Position numbers and translations under genes: made by a program | Notes under the pieces: model-generated | Databases searched by the model: none | Seen by the model: only the letters and a program-made list of their open reading frames with translations | Told to the model about the DNA's origin: nothing | Source: Phycisphaerales bacterium | Lineage (GTDB): Bacteria > Planctomycetota > Phycisphaerae > Phycisphaerales > SM1A02 | Assembly: GCA_020427625.1 (NCBI GenBank) | Contig: JAGQOI010000528.1 | Coordinates: forward strand, 1 to 5,291 | Reading direction: 5' to 3' | DNA length: 5,291 nt | In this document: positions 1 to 5,291 of the stretch, piece by piece | How positions within the stretch are numbered: the first letter of the stretch is position 1 | How the letters are laid out: each line of letters begins with the position of its first letter

Positions 1-22
1 CACTCCTGAACCGCGCCGGTCG

Positions 23-685
23 TCAGACTTCGACCAGGCCTTCGGCGATCGCGAACCGCACGAGAGCCGCGCGATCGTGAAGATCCAGCTTCTCCATGAT
101 CTTCTCGCGATGCCCGTCCACCGTCTTCGGACTGCGGCTCAGCGCGCGGGCGATCTCGGAACGCGACAGCCCGCGACCGATCAGGCGGAGGACCTCCTGC
201 TCGCGCGGACTGAGGGAATCGAGGCGGGTCGTGGGCGGCGTCGTCGCGCGGCCGCGCCCGGCGGGCGTGGGTCGACATCGTTCCTGGACGCTCGGTCCGA
301 ACGCGAGTCGTCCGTTCGCGACGTCGCGGACGCCGGCGATGATCTCATCGGGTTCGTCGGACTTGGAGAAGTAGCCCCAGGCGCCGGCCTCGACGGCGGC
401 GGCGAGGTAGTGATCGCGGACGAACGCGCTGAGGAACACGACGCGCACGTCCGGCAGCATGCGGTGCAGATCGCCGGCGATCTCGAACACGTCGGCGCCG
501 GGCATCTCGATGTCGAGCAGGACGACCGTGGGCCGGAGCCGCCGCGCCTCGGCGATGAGGTCGTCGGCGGTCGGCAGGCGTCCGACGAACTCGAAGTCCG
601 GCTCCATCTCGAGGCGCGCCCGCAGGCCCTCCACCATGAACGCGTGATCGTCGACACACAGGACCCTGATGCGGCGCACGGACAT
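23..685 (-). CDS. NarL/FixJ-type response regulator (REC + LuxR-type HTH)
   Basis: This is a 220-residue cytoplasmic DNA-binding response regulator. The receiver domain (about residues 5-125) has the acidic pair D12/D13, phosphoacceptor D58 in LLDIEMPG, the switch residue S86 and the conserved K108 in GYFSKSD. A Pro/Thr/Arg-rich linker (about 137-154) leads to a LuxR/GerE-type helix-turn-helix (about 155-220) with LSPREQEVL, the EIARAL helix and the recognition segment SPKTVDGHREKIMEKL. Length and domain order are standard for the NarL/FixJ family, in which phosphorylation of the receiver normally releases or dimerises the HTH. The ATG at 685-683 is preceded by a purine-rich AGGGAAGGGAA (minus strand, 702-692), a fair ribosome binding site. 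It is the last of three same-strand genes, after a PAS kinase and an HPF-like gene, so that kinase is the likely phosphodonor by inference. Its target promoters cannot be read from the window. Confidence 0.95.
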   Translation of the reverse strand: MSVRRIRVLCVDDHAFMVEGLRARLEMEPDFEFVGRLPTADDLIAEARRLRPTVVLLDIEMPGADVFEIAGDLHRMLPDVRVVFLSAFVRDHYLAAAVEAGAWGYFSKSDEPDEIIAGVRDVANGRLAFGPSVQERCRPTPAGRGRATTPPTTRLDSLSPREQEVLRLIGRGLSRSEIARALSRSPKTVDGHREKIMEKLDLHDRAALVRFAIAEGLVEV

Positions 686-790
686 GGCGAGTTCCCTTCC
701 CTGTCGAGTTCGTGATCCAGTATCGCACGGGATGCGGATCGAGCGAGCCGAATCCCGGCGAACGGCGACGACCCGTGTCCGAAGCCGCCG
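686..790 (-). other. Intercistronic gap between HPF-like gene and response regulator
   Basis: These 105 bases contain no ORF worth calling. On the minus strand they hold the purine-rich ribosome binding site of the response regulator (702-692) and several short GC-rich inverted repeats, for example GCCG/CGGC arms around GGATT near 747-759, none with a T-run. A GATACT hexamer (724-719) resembles a -10 box but has no acceptable -35 at normal spacing, so a separate promoter is unproven. Readthrough from the upstream gene is the simplest reading. Confidence 0.4.
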
Positions 791-1123
791 TCAGGTGATG
801 TGATCGGACAGGCCGATGGCGAGCCGCGTCGCTTCGAAGGCGACGTGGATCGCCTCGACGAGCTGTGCCGCGGTCGGCCCGCGCCCGACCAGCGAGTCGT
901 ACAGCGGGACCGAATCGCCACGCACCATGAGATCGACCCGCACCTCGATTCCGGCATCCGCGTCGCGCCGCCGCGAGGCGATGTCGATGCGACACGCGGC
1001 GACCCGCCTGGTCATCGCCGCGAGATGCCTCGCCGCCTGCCAGCAGACCGACTGCGTCTCGTCGGTGACCTGCACGTCATGAAACACCAGTTGGACAGGT
1101 ACATCGGTCATTGATCGGACCAT
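791..1123 (-). CDS. Short HPF/RaiA-family (S30AE) ribosome hibernation-type protein
   Basis: The 110-residue product fits the S30AE beta-alpha-beta-beta-beta-alpha plan. A first strand VPVQLVFHDV (8-17) is followed by a helix about 20-42, a strand ACRIDIASRR (43-52), strands from 59 to about 76 (IEVRVDLMVRG, SVPLYDS), and a final helix about 85-103 (LVEAIHVAFEATRLA). Spacing and hydrophobic pattern match small HPF/RaiA-like proteins I know with the form VPLQI-F-N ... SCRVVVEAPHR ... VRIDLTVPGGEI ... VAIRDAFDAARRQL. Family members bind the 30S decoding region and silence or protect ribosomes in stress. The long-form C-terminal dimerisation domain is absent. The product has no lysine and slightly more acidic (14) than basic (12, all Arg) residues, so ribosome binding is not assured. 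ATG 1123 follows GGTGG at 6-nt spacing; the in-frame ATG at 1111 (Met5) is an equally plausible start. It lies between a kinase and a response regulator on the same strand, which suggests control with that system. Confidence 0.75.
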   Translation of the reverse strand: MVRSMTDVPVQLVFHDVQVTDETQSVCWQAARHLAAMTRRVAACRIDIASRRRDADAGIEVRVDLMVRGDSVPLYDSLVGRGPTAAQLVEAIHVAFEATRLAIGLSDHIT

Positions 1124-1216
1124 CCCCGACCACCATGGAACGCATCGCTCCTCACACCCCCATCATCCCGTCGACCCGGCCGCGCCGACACGGGGAATCG
1201 ACCCCGTTCTGCCCGT
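1124..1216 (-). other. Intercistronic gap between kinase and HPF-like gene
   Basis: These 93 bases lie between the kinase stop (TGA, 1219-1217) and the HPF-like start. They hold the hairpin at 1190-1207, listed separately, and a GAGGAG motif (1153-1148). That motif is 2 nt from an out-of-frame ATG at 1145 and about 24 nt upstream of the HPF-like ATG, so it fits neither start well. No convincing promoter is visible, which favours co-transcription with the kinase. Confidence 0.4.
1190..1207 (-). terminator. GC-rich intercistronic hairpin, not a classical terminator
   Basis: A perfect 6-bp stem ACGGGG/CCCCGT encloses a 6-base loop, 10 bases downstream of the kinase stop codon. No T-run follows on the minus strand, so it does not look like a full intrinsic terminator. 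It could be a weak attenuator, an RNA-processing site or a 3'-end stabiliser that sets different message levels for the kinase and the two downstream genes. The arm match is seen directly; the role is inference. Confidence 0.4.
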
Positions 1217-3046
1217 TCAGAGAGCGGCGGGACGATCGGGCGCGAAGCGGTCGACGGCCTCGCCGAGCCGCGCGCGGACGGTATCGAACGGCGCGGCCTT
1301 CTCGATGCGCAACACGCGGTCGGGCAGCGCCAGGCCGGGCGTGGGATCACAGCAGACGACGACATGATCCGGCATCGCGGCGAACGCTGCCAGGGCGTCG
1401 GCGCGGGCGGGCGTCCCGTCGCAGATCCACAGGGCGGTCGTCGCCGGATCGGCCTCGTCGGCCCGTCGCGCCGTGATGCCGGCGGCGCGGAGGACGACGC
1501 CGACGAGACCGGCGAACCGATCATCGGCCACGGTGATGACGGCATCGAGGACGGCGCGGCCCGCGTGCGGATCATGCGCGACGGCGGGCACCTCGAGCAC
1601 GACGGTGGTTCCCGCTCCGGGTTCCGACTCGATCGACACGGTTCCGCCGACGCCGCCGACGATGCCGTTGACGATGGAGAGCCCGAGTCCGGTGCCGAGT
1701 CCGCGTTTCTTCGTCGTGAAGAATGCGTCGAGTGCGTGCCGTCGAACCTCGGGCGTCATGCCGACGCCGTCGTCGGTCACGGCGACGCGGACATGTCCGT
1801 CGGCGGCGTCGGCCCAGACGCGCACGGTGCCGGAGGCGGACACCGCGTCCGAAGCGTTGACGAGCAGGTTGAGCACGGCCTGGGTCAGTTGATGCGGCGC
1901 GATCGCGGCCTCGGGCATGGCGTGGGGAATGGAGGCGACGAGGCGCACGCCGGACGGCAGGCTCTGCGCGAGCAGCGGGCCGTGACGATCCCACCAGTCG
2001 GCGACGTCGGTCGTCGGCGCGGAGGCGTCGGGATCGTCGGGATCGAGGGCGAGCAGATGCAGGCTCCCGGTGAGCTTGAGCATGTACCGCACGGACCGGT
2101 GGATGGCGTCGAGGTGTTCGCGCATCGCCTCGGGTTGATCCATGGACTCGATGATCGCGAGGTGCGTGCGGACCGGCAGGAGGACGTTGCTGATGTCGTG
2201 CCCGAGTCCCGCGGCGAGCGATCCGACGGAGGCGAGACGATCGGCCTTGTGCAGACGCTCCTCGGCGCGCTTGCGGCTCGTGATGTCGCGCACGACGCCG
2301 ACATAGATGTGCATGTGGTCGACTTCGCTGACGGAGAGTTCCATCGGGAAGGTCGTCCCGTCGCGCCGGAGCCCGGCGACCTCGCGCGTCATGCCGACGA
2401 CCGGCGCGTGTCCGGTCGCCGCCGCCCGCGCGAGATAGCCGTCGTGCGCCTCGCGATACGGCGAGGGCATGAGCATCGAGACGTTGTTTCCGATGAGGTC
2501 CGCTGCGGGATACCCGAAGAGGCGCTCCGTCGCGCCGTTGACGCTCTCGATCAGGCCGCGCCGATTGATCGTGATGATCCCGTCCAGGGCCGTGTCGAAG
2601 ATGGCCCGGATGCGGGCCTCGCGTTCGTAGAGGGCGCGATCCGCGTGCTTCCGGTCGGTGATGTCACGGCCGATCGTGAGACTGCCGACGACGGTTCCGT
2701 CCGGCGCGAGCATCGGCGACAGGCTCAGCGCGACGTCGACGGTCGCGCCGTCCCGCGTGAGCCGCCGGGTCTCGAGGTGCTCGATGTACTCGCCGCGGGC
2801 GACGCGCCCGAGCAGTTCGGCCGGCTCGTCCTCGTGCGTCTCCGGCAGGAGCATGTTGAGGCGCCGTCCGATCGCTTCCGGCGCGGGGATGCCGAAGAGG
2901 CGGGCGGCGCCGCGGCTCCAGATGGTCACCGTGCCGTCGTTGGATCGTCCGATGATCGCATGGTCGGACGACTCGATGATGCTCGCCGGTGCGACCGATG
3001 GATCGTGCCGGGTCGGATCGGATGAGTCCGCGGGAGATGTGGGCAT
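1217..3046 (-). CDS. Soluble PAS-PAS histidine kinase with FixL-like PAS and receiver-like tail
   Basis: This 609-residue protein has no signal peptide or membrane segment, so it should act in the cytoplasm. Order: PAS1 with PAC end (about 21-132), PAS2 (about 141-258), HisKA (about 266-335) with phosphoacceptor H283 in GLGHDISNVLLP, then HATPase_c (about 380-487) with N-box N397 (LLVNASDA), G1 DDGVGM (425-430), F-box FFTTKK (442-447) and G2 GTGLGLSIV (451-459). All catalytic boxes are intact. PAS2 resembles the FixL heme domain, with HDGYLAR (H201) and R221 at FixL-like spacing, so O2 or redox sensing is possible. Residues about 496-603 look like a divergent receiver, with D508/D509, D543 and K583 as candidate acidic, phosphoacceptor and lysine positions. 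ATG 3046 has an AGAGGA at 11-nt spacing, rather distant. As first gene of the minus-strand unit it probably phosphorylates the response regulator at 23-685. The kinase call is firm; ligand and partner are inferred. Confidence 0.95.
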   Translation of the reverse strand: MPTSPADSSDPTRHDPSVAPASIIESSDHAIIGRSNDGTVTIWSRGAARLFGIPAPEAIGRRLNMLLPETHEDEPAELLGRVARGEYIEHLETRRLTRDGATVDVALSLSPMLAPDGTVVGSLTIGRDITDRKHADRALYEREARIRAIFDTALDGIITINRRGLIESVNGATERLFGYPAADLIGNNVSMLMPSPYREAHDGYLARAAATGHAPVVGMTREVAGLRRDGTTFPMELSVSEVDHMHIYVGVVRDITSRKRAEERLHKADRLASVGSLAAGLGHDISNVLLPVRTHLAIIESMDQPEAMREHLDAIHRSVRYMLKLTGSLHLLALDPDDPDASAPTTDVADWWDRHGPLLAQSLPSGVRLVASIPHAMPEAAIAPHQLTQAVLNLLVNASDAVSASGTVRVWADAADGHVRVAVTDDGVGMTPEVRRHALDAFFTTKKRGLGTGLGLSIVNGIVGGVGGTVSIESEPGAGTTVVLEVPAVAHDPHAGRAVLDAVITVADDRFAGLVGVVLRAAGITARRADEADPATTALWICDGTPARADALAAFAAMPDHVVVCCDPTPGLALPDRVLRIEKAAPFDTVRARLGEAVDRFAPDRPAAL

Positions 3047-3057
3047 TCGGCCAGGTG

Positions 3058-3096
3058 TCCTCTCGTGCCGTCATCGTCTCACACGACATCATCATA
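3058..3096 (-). promoter_or_regulatory. Candidate promoter -10 and RBS for the kinase operon
   Basis: On the minus strand TATGAT (3096-3091) matches the sigma70 -10 consensus at 5 of 6 positions, and AGAGGA (3063-3058) lies 11 nt before the ATG. The 16-18 bases upstream offer only poor -35 matches, so an activator or a different sigma factor might be needed. It lies in one of the few AT-richer patches of the window, which is weak support. Confidence 0.3.
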
Positions 3097-3163
3097 TGAC
3101 CGGACCCGGCCGATGCACCCGTCCGGCGGGAGACGCGCCCGGTCGATCGGGCGAGGAACGCCC

Positions 3164-3198
3164 TCGAAAGTCGGGCCGGATCCCGTATACTCGGGATC
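3164..3198 (+). promoter_or_regulatory. Candidate sigma70-like promoter with palindrome across its -10
   Basis: TCGAAA (3164-3169, 4 of 6 to TTGACA) and TATACT (3186-3191, 5 of 6 to TATAAT) are separated by 16 bases, a workable sigma70 arrangement pointing at the HWE kinase gene. TATACT is exactly the 6-base spacer of a perfect 7-bp inverted repeat GATCCCG (3179-3185) / CGGGATC (3192-3198). A dimeric repressor bound there would cover the -10 element, so an operator is plausible. Match counts and arms are read directly; promoter activity and operator function are inferred. Confidence 0.45.
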
Positions 3199-3242
3199 GG
3201 GTCATGCCGACGGTGGAATCGGTGTGCGAATCGGGCCGGATC
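3171..3242 (+). repeat. 12-bp direct repeat, copies 60 bases apart
   Basis: TCGGGCCGGATC occurs at 3171-3182 and again at 3231-3242, exactly 60 bases start to start. The first copy overlaps the left arm of the palindrome at the candidate -10, and the second lies 27 bases before the kinase ATG. The pair could be tandem binding sites for one regulator around the transcription start. In GC-rich DNA a chance match of this size is possible. Confidence 0.4.
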
Positions 3243-3268
3243 GGGGACGGCCGCCCTTGGGGTGCGCG

Positions 3269-5134
3269 ATGTCTTCACCGTCCCTGCCGACCGATCGCGT
3301 TGCGGGCGCCGCCGAGCGCGTCGACGACTGGCTGGACTGCGTCTCGATCGATCGGATCATGAGCCAGTTGCCGGCGACGATCTGGACGGTCGACACCGAC
3401 CTCCGGGTGCGGGCGAGCGTCGGCGAGGGTCTGCGGCGGCTCGGGCTCCCGAACCATCACACCGTCGGGCGGACGCTGTTCGAGCACTTCGACACGACGG
3501 ACCCGGCGCATCCGGTGATCGCGGCCCACCGTCGCGCCCTCGCGGGCGAGTCCGTGCGGTATCCCGGTCGCACGGCGTCGTCGCCGGCGCACGTGCTCGT
3601 CGAGCCGATCCGCGATGCCGACGGGCTCATCGTCGGGTGCGTCGCCGTCTCCGTGTGCACGCCGGAAGCGCCGACGTCGAACGCGACGATGCCCGCGGAC
3701 GACGCCCTCATGCGGCGGTTCGCGGACAACATCGACGCGGTGATCTGGCTGTCCGACTCGACGCTGCGGAACCTGCTGTACCTCAACCCGGCATACGAGA
3801 CGATCTGGGGACGGCCGGCCGCGGAACTCATCGCCGATCCGACGCGCTTCCTCGAGTCCGTGCATCCGGAGGATCGCGAGTCGGCGCGTCTCGGAATCGA
3901 GAGCCACCGCACCGGCATTCCGGCGGAAGCGATCTACCGCATCGTGCGTCCGGACGGATCGATCCGCTGGATCCGCGACCGGAGTTTCCCGATCCGCGAC
4001 GAGTCCGGGTACACGTACCGGGTCGGCGGACTCGCGGAGGACATCACGCCGCGCCGGCGCGACCGGGACCTGCTCGGCCTTCAGCGTCGCATTCTGGAGC
4101 GTCTGGCGGAGAGCGCCGATCTGGAGTCCGTGCCGATCGAGATCTGTCTGGAGGCGGAGGCGCTCCTGACCGACGCCTCGTGTCTGATCGTCCGGCTTGA
4201 CGGGTCGCGGGTGGAGCATGTCGCGTCGCCTCGCGTCTCGGCGGAGATCGTCGCGTCGATGCAGGGCGCGCGTCTGCATGCCGACGGGCTCGCCGCGATC
4301 GCCCGCGGCTTCGCGGACCTGAGCGACGGGCGTTGCTGGCACGACGGTCGTCCGCCGTGGACGGACGGGTTCCTCCGGGCCTGCTGGGGGTTGCCGGTGC
4401 GCACGCGGTCGCGCTCCGTCGTCGGTCTGCTGCTGGCTCTGCGGCGCGTGCCGGGCGAACCGTCGGGTGATGAGCGGATCGTGCTCGACAGCGCGACGCA
4501 CCTCGCGGGCATCGCGCTCGAACGCCTCGCCGCCGAGCAGCGCCAGCGCCTGATGGTGCAGGAGCTGGACCATCGCGTGAAGAACAATCTCGCGTCCGTG
4601 CTCGCGCTGGCGCAGCAGACGGCGGAGTCGGAGCGGACGATGGCGGACTTCCTGCCCGCGCTGAGCGGCCGGATCCGATCGCTGGCGATCGCGCACGAAC
4701 AGCTCGCCGAGTCGCGCTGGGAGGGCACGGACCTGGCATCGGTCGCGACGCAGATCGCCGGCGCCGTCGCCGGTTCGCCGGACGAGCGCATCCGGCGGAC
4801 CGGCGAACACCTCGTCCTCCCGCCCGACCTCACGACGCCTCTCGCGCTCGTGCTGCACGAACTCGCGACGAACGCGGTGCGCCACGGCGCGCTGTCCGTG
4901 CCGGCCGGCGCGGTCGACCTCGCCTGGCGCCGCGAGGGACGCGAGCCGGACACCCGCCTGCACCTCGAATGGACCGAGCGCGGCGGCCCGGCCGTCGAGC
5001 GCGAGCCGGTTCGCGGACTCGGCATGCGCCTCATCGTCGGACTCATCGAAAGCCAGTTGCGCGGCGGCGTCGAGTTCGCGCCCGACCGCGCCGGCATGAT
5101 CTGCCGCATCGACGTCCCGCTGCGACGCGACTGA
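3269..5134 (+). CDS. HWE-family sensor histidine kinase (PAS-PAS-GAF-HWE)
   Basis: This 621-residue protein has no membrane segment or signal peptide. Domains: PAS1 (about 31-131), PAS2 with PAS_3/PAC features (about 147-263; RPDGSIRWIRDRSFPIRDESG-like PAC strand, GGLAEDITPRR end), GAF-like domain (about 270-422), then an HWE kinase core. The H-box is ELDHRVKNNLASV with phosphoacceptor H435; the N-box HELATNAVRHGAL has the family's H530 plus E531 and N535; LEWTERGGP supplies the W568-x-E570 signature; a GLGMRLI glycine box (583-589) follows. HWE kinases autophosphorylate on His but use an ATP lid unlike classical HisKA enzymes. The ATG at 3269 is chosen because homology begins soon after and GGGGTG lies 4 nt upstream. 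An in-frame GTG at 3224, preceded by GGTGGA at 6 nt, is an alternative adding 15 residues. It is divergent from the PAS kinase operon and has no adjacent receiver, so its partner is unknown. Confidence 0.95.
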   Translation: MSSPSLPTDRVAGAAERVDDWLDCVSIDRIMSQLPATIWTVDTDLRVRASVGEGLRRLGLPNHHTVGRTLFEHFDTTDPAHPVIAAHRRALAGESVRYPGRTASSPAHVLVEPIRDADGLIVGCVAVSVCTPEAPTSNATMPADDALMRRFADNIDAVIWLSDSTLRNLLYLNPAYETIWGRPAAELIADPTRFLESVHPEDRESARLGIESHRTGIPAEAIYRIVRPDGSIRWIRDRSFPIRDESGYTYRVGGLAEDITPRRRDRDLLGLQRRILERLAESADLESVPIEICLEAEALLTDASCLIVRLDGSRVEHVASPRVSAEIVASMQGARLHADGLAAIARGFADLSDGRCWHDGRPPWTDGFLRACWGLPVRTRSRSVVGLLLALRRVPGEPSGDERIVLDSATHLAGIALERLAAEQRQRLMVQELDHRVKNNLASVLALAQQTAESERTMADFLPALSGRIRSLAIAHEQLAESRWEGTDLASVATQIAGAVAGSPDERIRRTGEHLVLPPDLTTPLALVLHELATNAVRHGALSVPAGAVDLAWRREGREPDTRLHLEWTERGGPAVEREPVRGLGMRLIVGLIESQLRGGVEFAPDRAGMICRIDVPLRRD

Positions 5135-5146
5135 TCCGGCCGCGCG

Positions 5147-5196
5147 TTGCGGCGGGGCGCAGGTCGATCTAGGATCCGGCGGCCGCGGGCGGAGGA
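5147..5196 (+). promoter_or_regulatory. Candidate promoter and strong RBS before the rightmost ORF
   Basis: TTGCGG (5147-5152) and TAGGAT (5170-5175) are 17 bases apart, matching consensus at 3 of 6 and 4 of 6. GGAGGA (5191-5196) lies 3 bases before ATG 5200 and 6 before ATG 5203. The ribosome binding site is the best in the window; the promoter is only plausible, and readthrough from the HWE kinase is also possible. No terminator with a T-run is visible between 5134 and 5200. Confidence 0.35.
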
Positions 5197-5199
5197 TCG

Positions 5200-5274
5200 A
5201 TGATGCGACGAGGACGGACGGTCGGCCTGCTTCTGCTCATCCTGCTGGCCGCCGGTCTCGCGCCCGCGACGTGA
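5200..5274 (+). CDS. 24-codon hydrophobic ORF: leader peptide or frameshifted signal peptide
   Basis: The ORF starts ATG ATG CGA CGA after a strong GGAGGA site and encodes MMRRGRTVGLLLLILLAAGL followed by APAT and a TGA at 5272-5274. Positive charges, a leucine-rich core and an APA end give the classic shape of an export signal peptide, yet only one codon separates APA from the stop. Two readings fit. It may be a genuine small membrane or leader peptide whose TGA overlaps the GTG of the next gene (GTGA, 5271-5274), giving translational coupling. Or it may be the N-terminus of an exported protein broken by an indel in the GC-run about 5258-5270, since the next frame continues as ARDVIEFDGV. 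I cannot decide because the window ends 17 bases later. Confidence 0.4.
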   Translation: MMRRGRTVGLLLLILLAAGLAPAT

Positions 5275-5291
5275 TCGAGTTCGACGGCGTC
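5271..5291 (+). CDS. Possible start of a downstream gene (MIEFDGV..., truncated by window)
   Basis: From GTG 5271 the frame reads MIEFDGV and continues past the window edge. M-I-x-F-x-x-V is a common beginning of ABC-transporter ATPase subunits, but seven residues cannot establish that. No ribosome binding site precedes the GTG, so translation would rely on coupling to the overlapping 24-codon ORF. Alternatively these bases are the mature part of an exported protein whose frame was broken upstream. Confidence 0.25.

Noticed and set aside
1077..1145. 22-codon minus-strand ORF overlapping the start of the HPF-like gene, with GAGGAG upstream
   Set aside because: The GAGGAG is only 2 nt from its ATG, too close for good initiation, and the peptide has no recognisable feature; most of it is an out-of-frame reading of the HPF-like start.
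1364..3025. 553-codon open frame on the plus strand opposite the PAS kinase
   Set aside because: It is a shadow of the GC-rich kinase gene: its translation is Gly/Arg/Asp/His-rich with no domain pattern, while the minus strand has intact PAS, HisKA and HATPase motifs.
3065..3268. N-terminal extension of the HWE kinase from the ATG at 3065
   Set aside because: The extra 68 residues are Gly/Arg/Pro/Ser-rich without domain features and would overlap the best promoter candidate and its palindrome; the start at 3269, or GTG 3224, is more likely.
3204..3362. 52-codon ORF starting at ATG 3204, just downstream of the candidate promoter
   Set aside because: It mostly overlaps the kinase coding frame, and its translation looks like an out-of-frame reading of it (Arg/Pro/Ser-rich).
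4079..4534. GAF domain of the HWE kinase as a bilin-binding phytochrome photosensor
   Set aside because: Cys356 and Cys372 are present, but I see no phytochrome-type DIP or PRxSF-like motifs and no PHY domain, so a generic GAF is the safer call.
3275..4963. 562-codon open frame on the minus strand opposite the HWE kinase
   Set aside because: Arg-rich, low-complexity translation without recognisable domains; the plus strand carries complete HWE kinase signatures.
5172..5186. BamHI and NotI recognition sequences close together, suggesting a cloning junction
   Set aside because: Both short palindromes are expected by chance in such GC-rich, GATC-containing DNA, and no vector-like sequence flanks them.
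5135..5190. Intrinsic terminator after the HWE kinase
   Set aside because: Only a 4-bp CCGC/GCGG stem (5140-5152) and restriction-site-like palindromes (GGATCC, GCGGCCGC) are present, with no T-run.

Overview
The window is GC-rich bacterial DNA, roughly two thirds GC or more by eye, densely packed with regulatory genes. It has no rRNA, tRNA, CRISPR array, insertion sequence or phage gene. No marker fixes the taxon. The soluble PAS kinase with a GLGHDISNVLLP-type H-box, a degenerate receiver-like tail and very high GC recalls Planctomycetota (Phycisphaerae-like) kinases, but this is a weak impression from memory.

Minus strand, about 1-3046: three genes read leftwards and probably form one transcription unit. 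First comes a soluble PAS-PAS histidine kinase (1217-3046). Its second PAS domain carries the residues that hold and sense heme in FixL. Next is a short HPF/RaiA-type ribosome hibernation protein (791-1123), and last a NarL/FixJ-type response regulator (23-685). The gaps are 93 and 105 bases, and the first contains a GC-rich 6-bp-stem hairpin. The simplest reading is a two-component system, possibly O2- or redox-responsive, with a hibernation factor gene between sensor and regulator.

Intergenic 3047-3268: a divergent control region with a candidate -10 for each direction. The rightward -10 (TATACT) sits in the centre of a perfect 7-bp inverted repeat, and a 12-bp direct repeat recurs exactly 60 bases apart.

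Plus strand, 3269-5134: a soluble PAS-PAS-GAF sensor kinase of the HWE family, identified by its HRVKNNL H-box, N-box histidine and W-x-E motif. It has no linked response regulator of its own.

Plus strand, 5135-5291: after a short spacer with a possible promoter and a strong Shine-Dalgarno site, a 24-codon hydrophobic ORF ends in TGA. That stop overlaps a GTG that could start the next gene (MIEFDGV...), which runs off the window. It may be a translationally coupled leader peptide, or a signal peptide separated from its protein by a frameshift.

Neither kinase has a membrane segment, so both probably sense cytoplasmic cues. The divergent arrangement suggests, but does not show, shared control.
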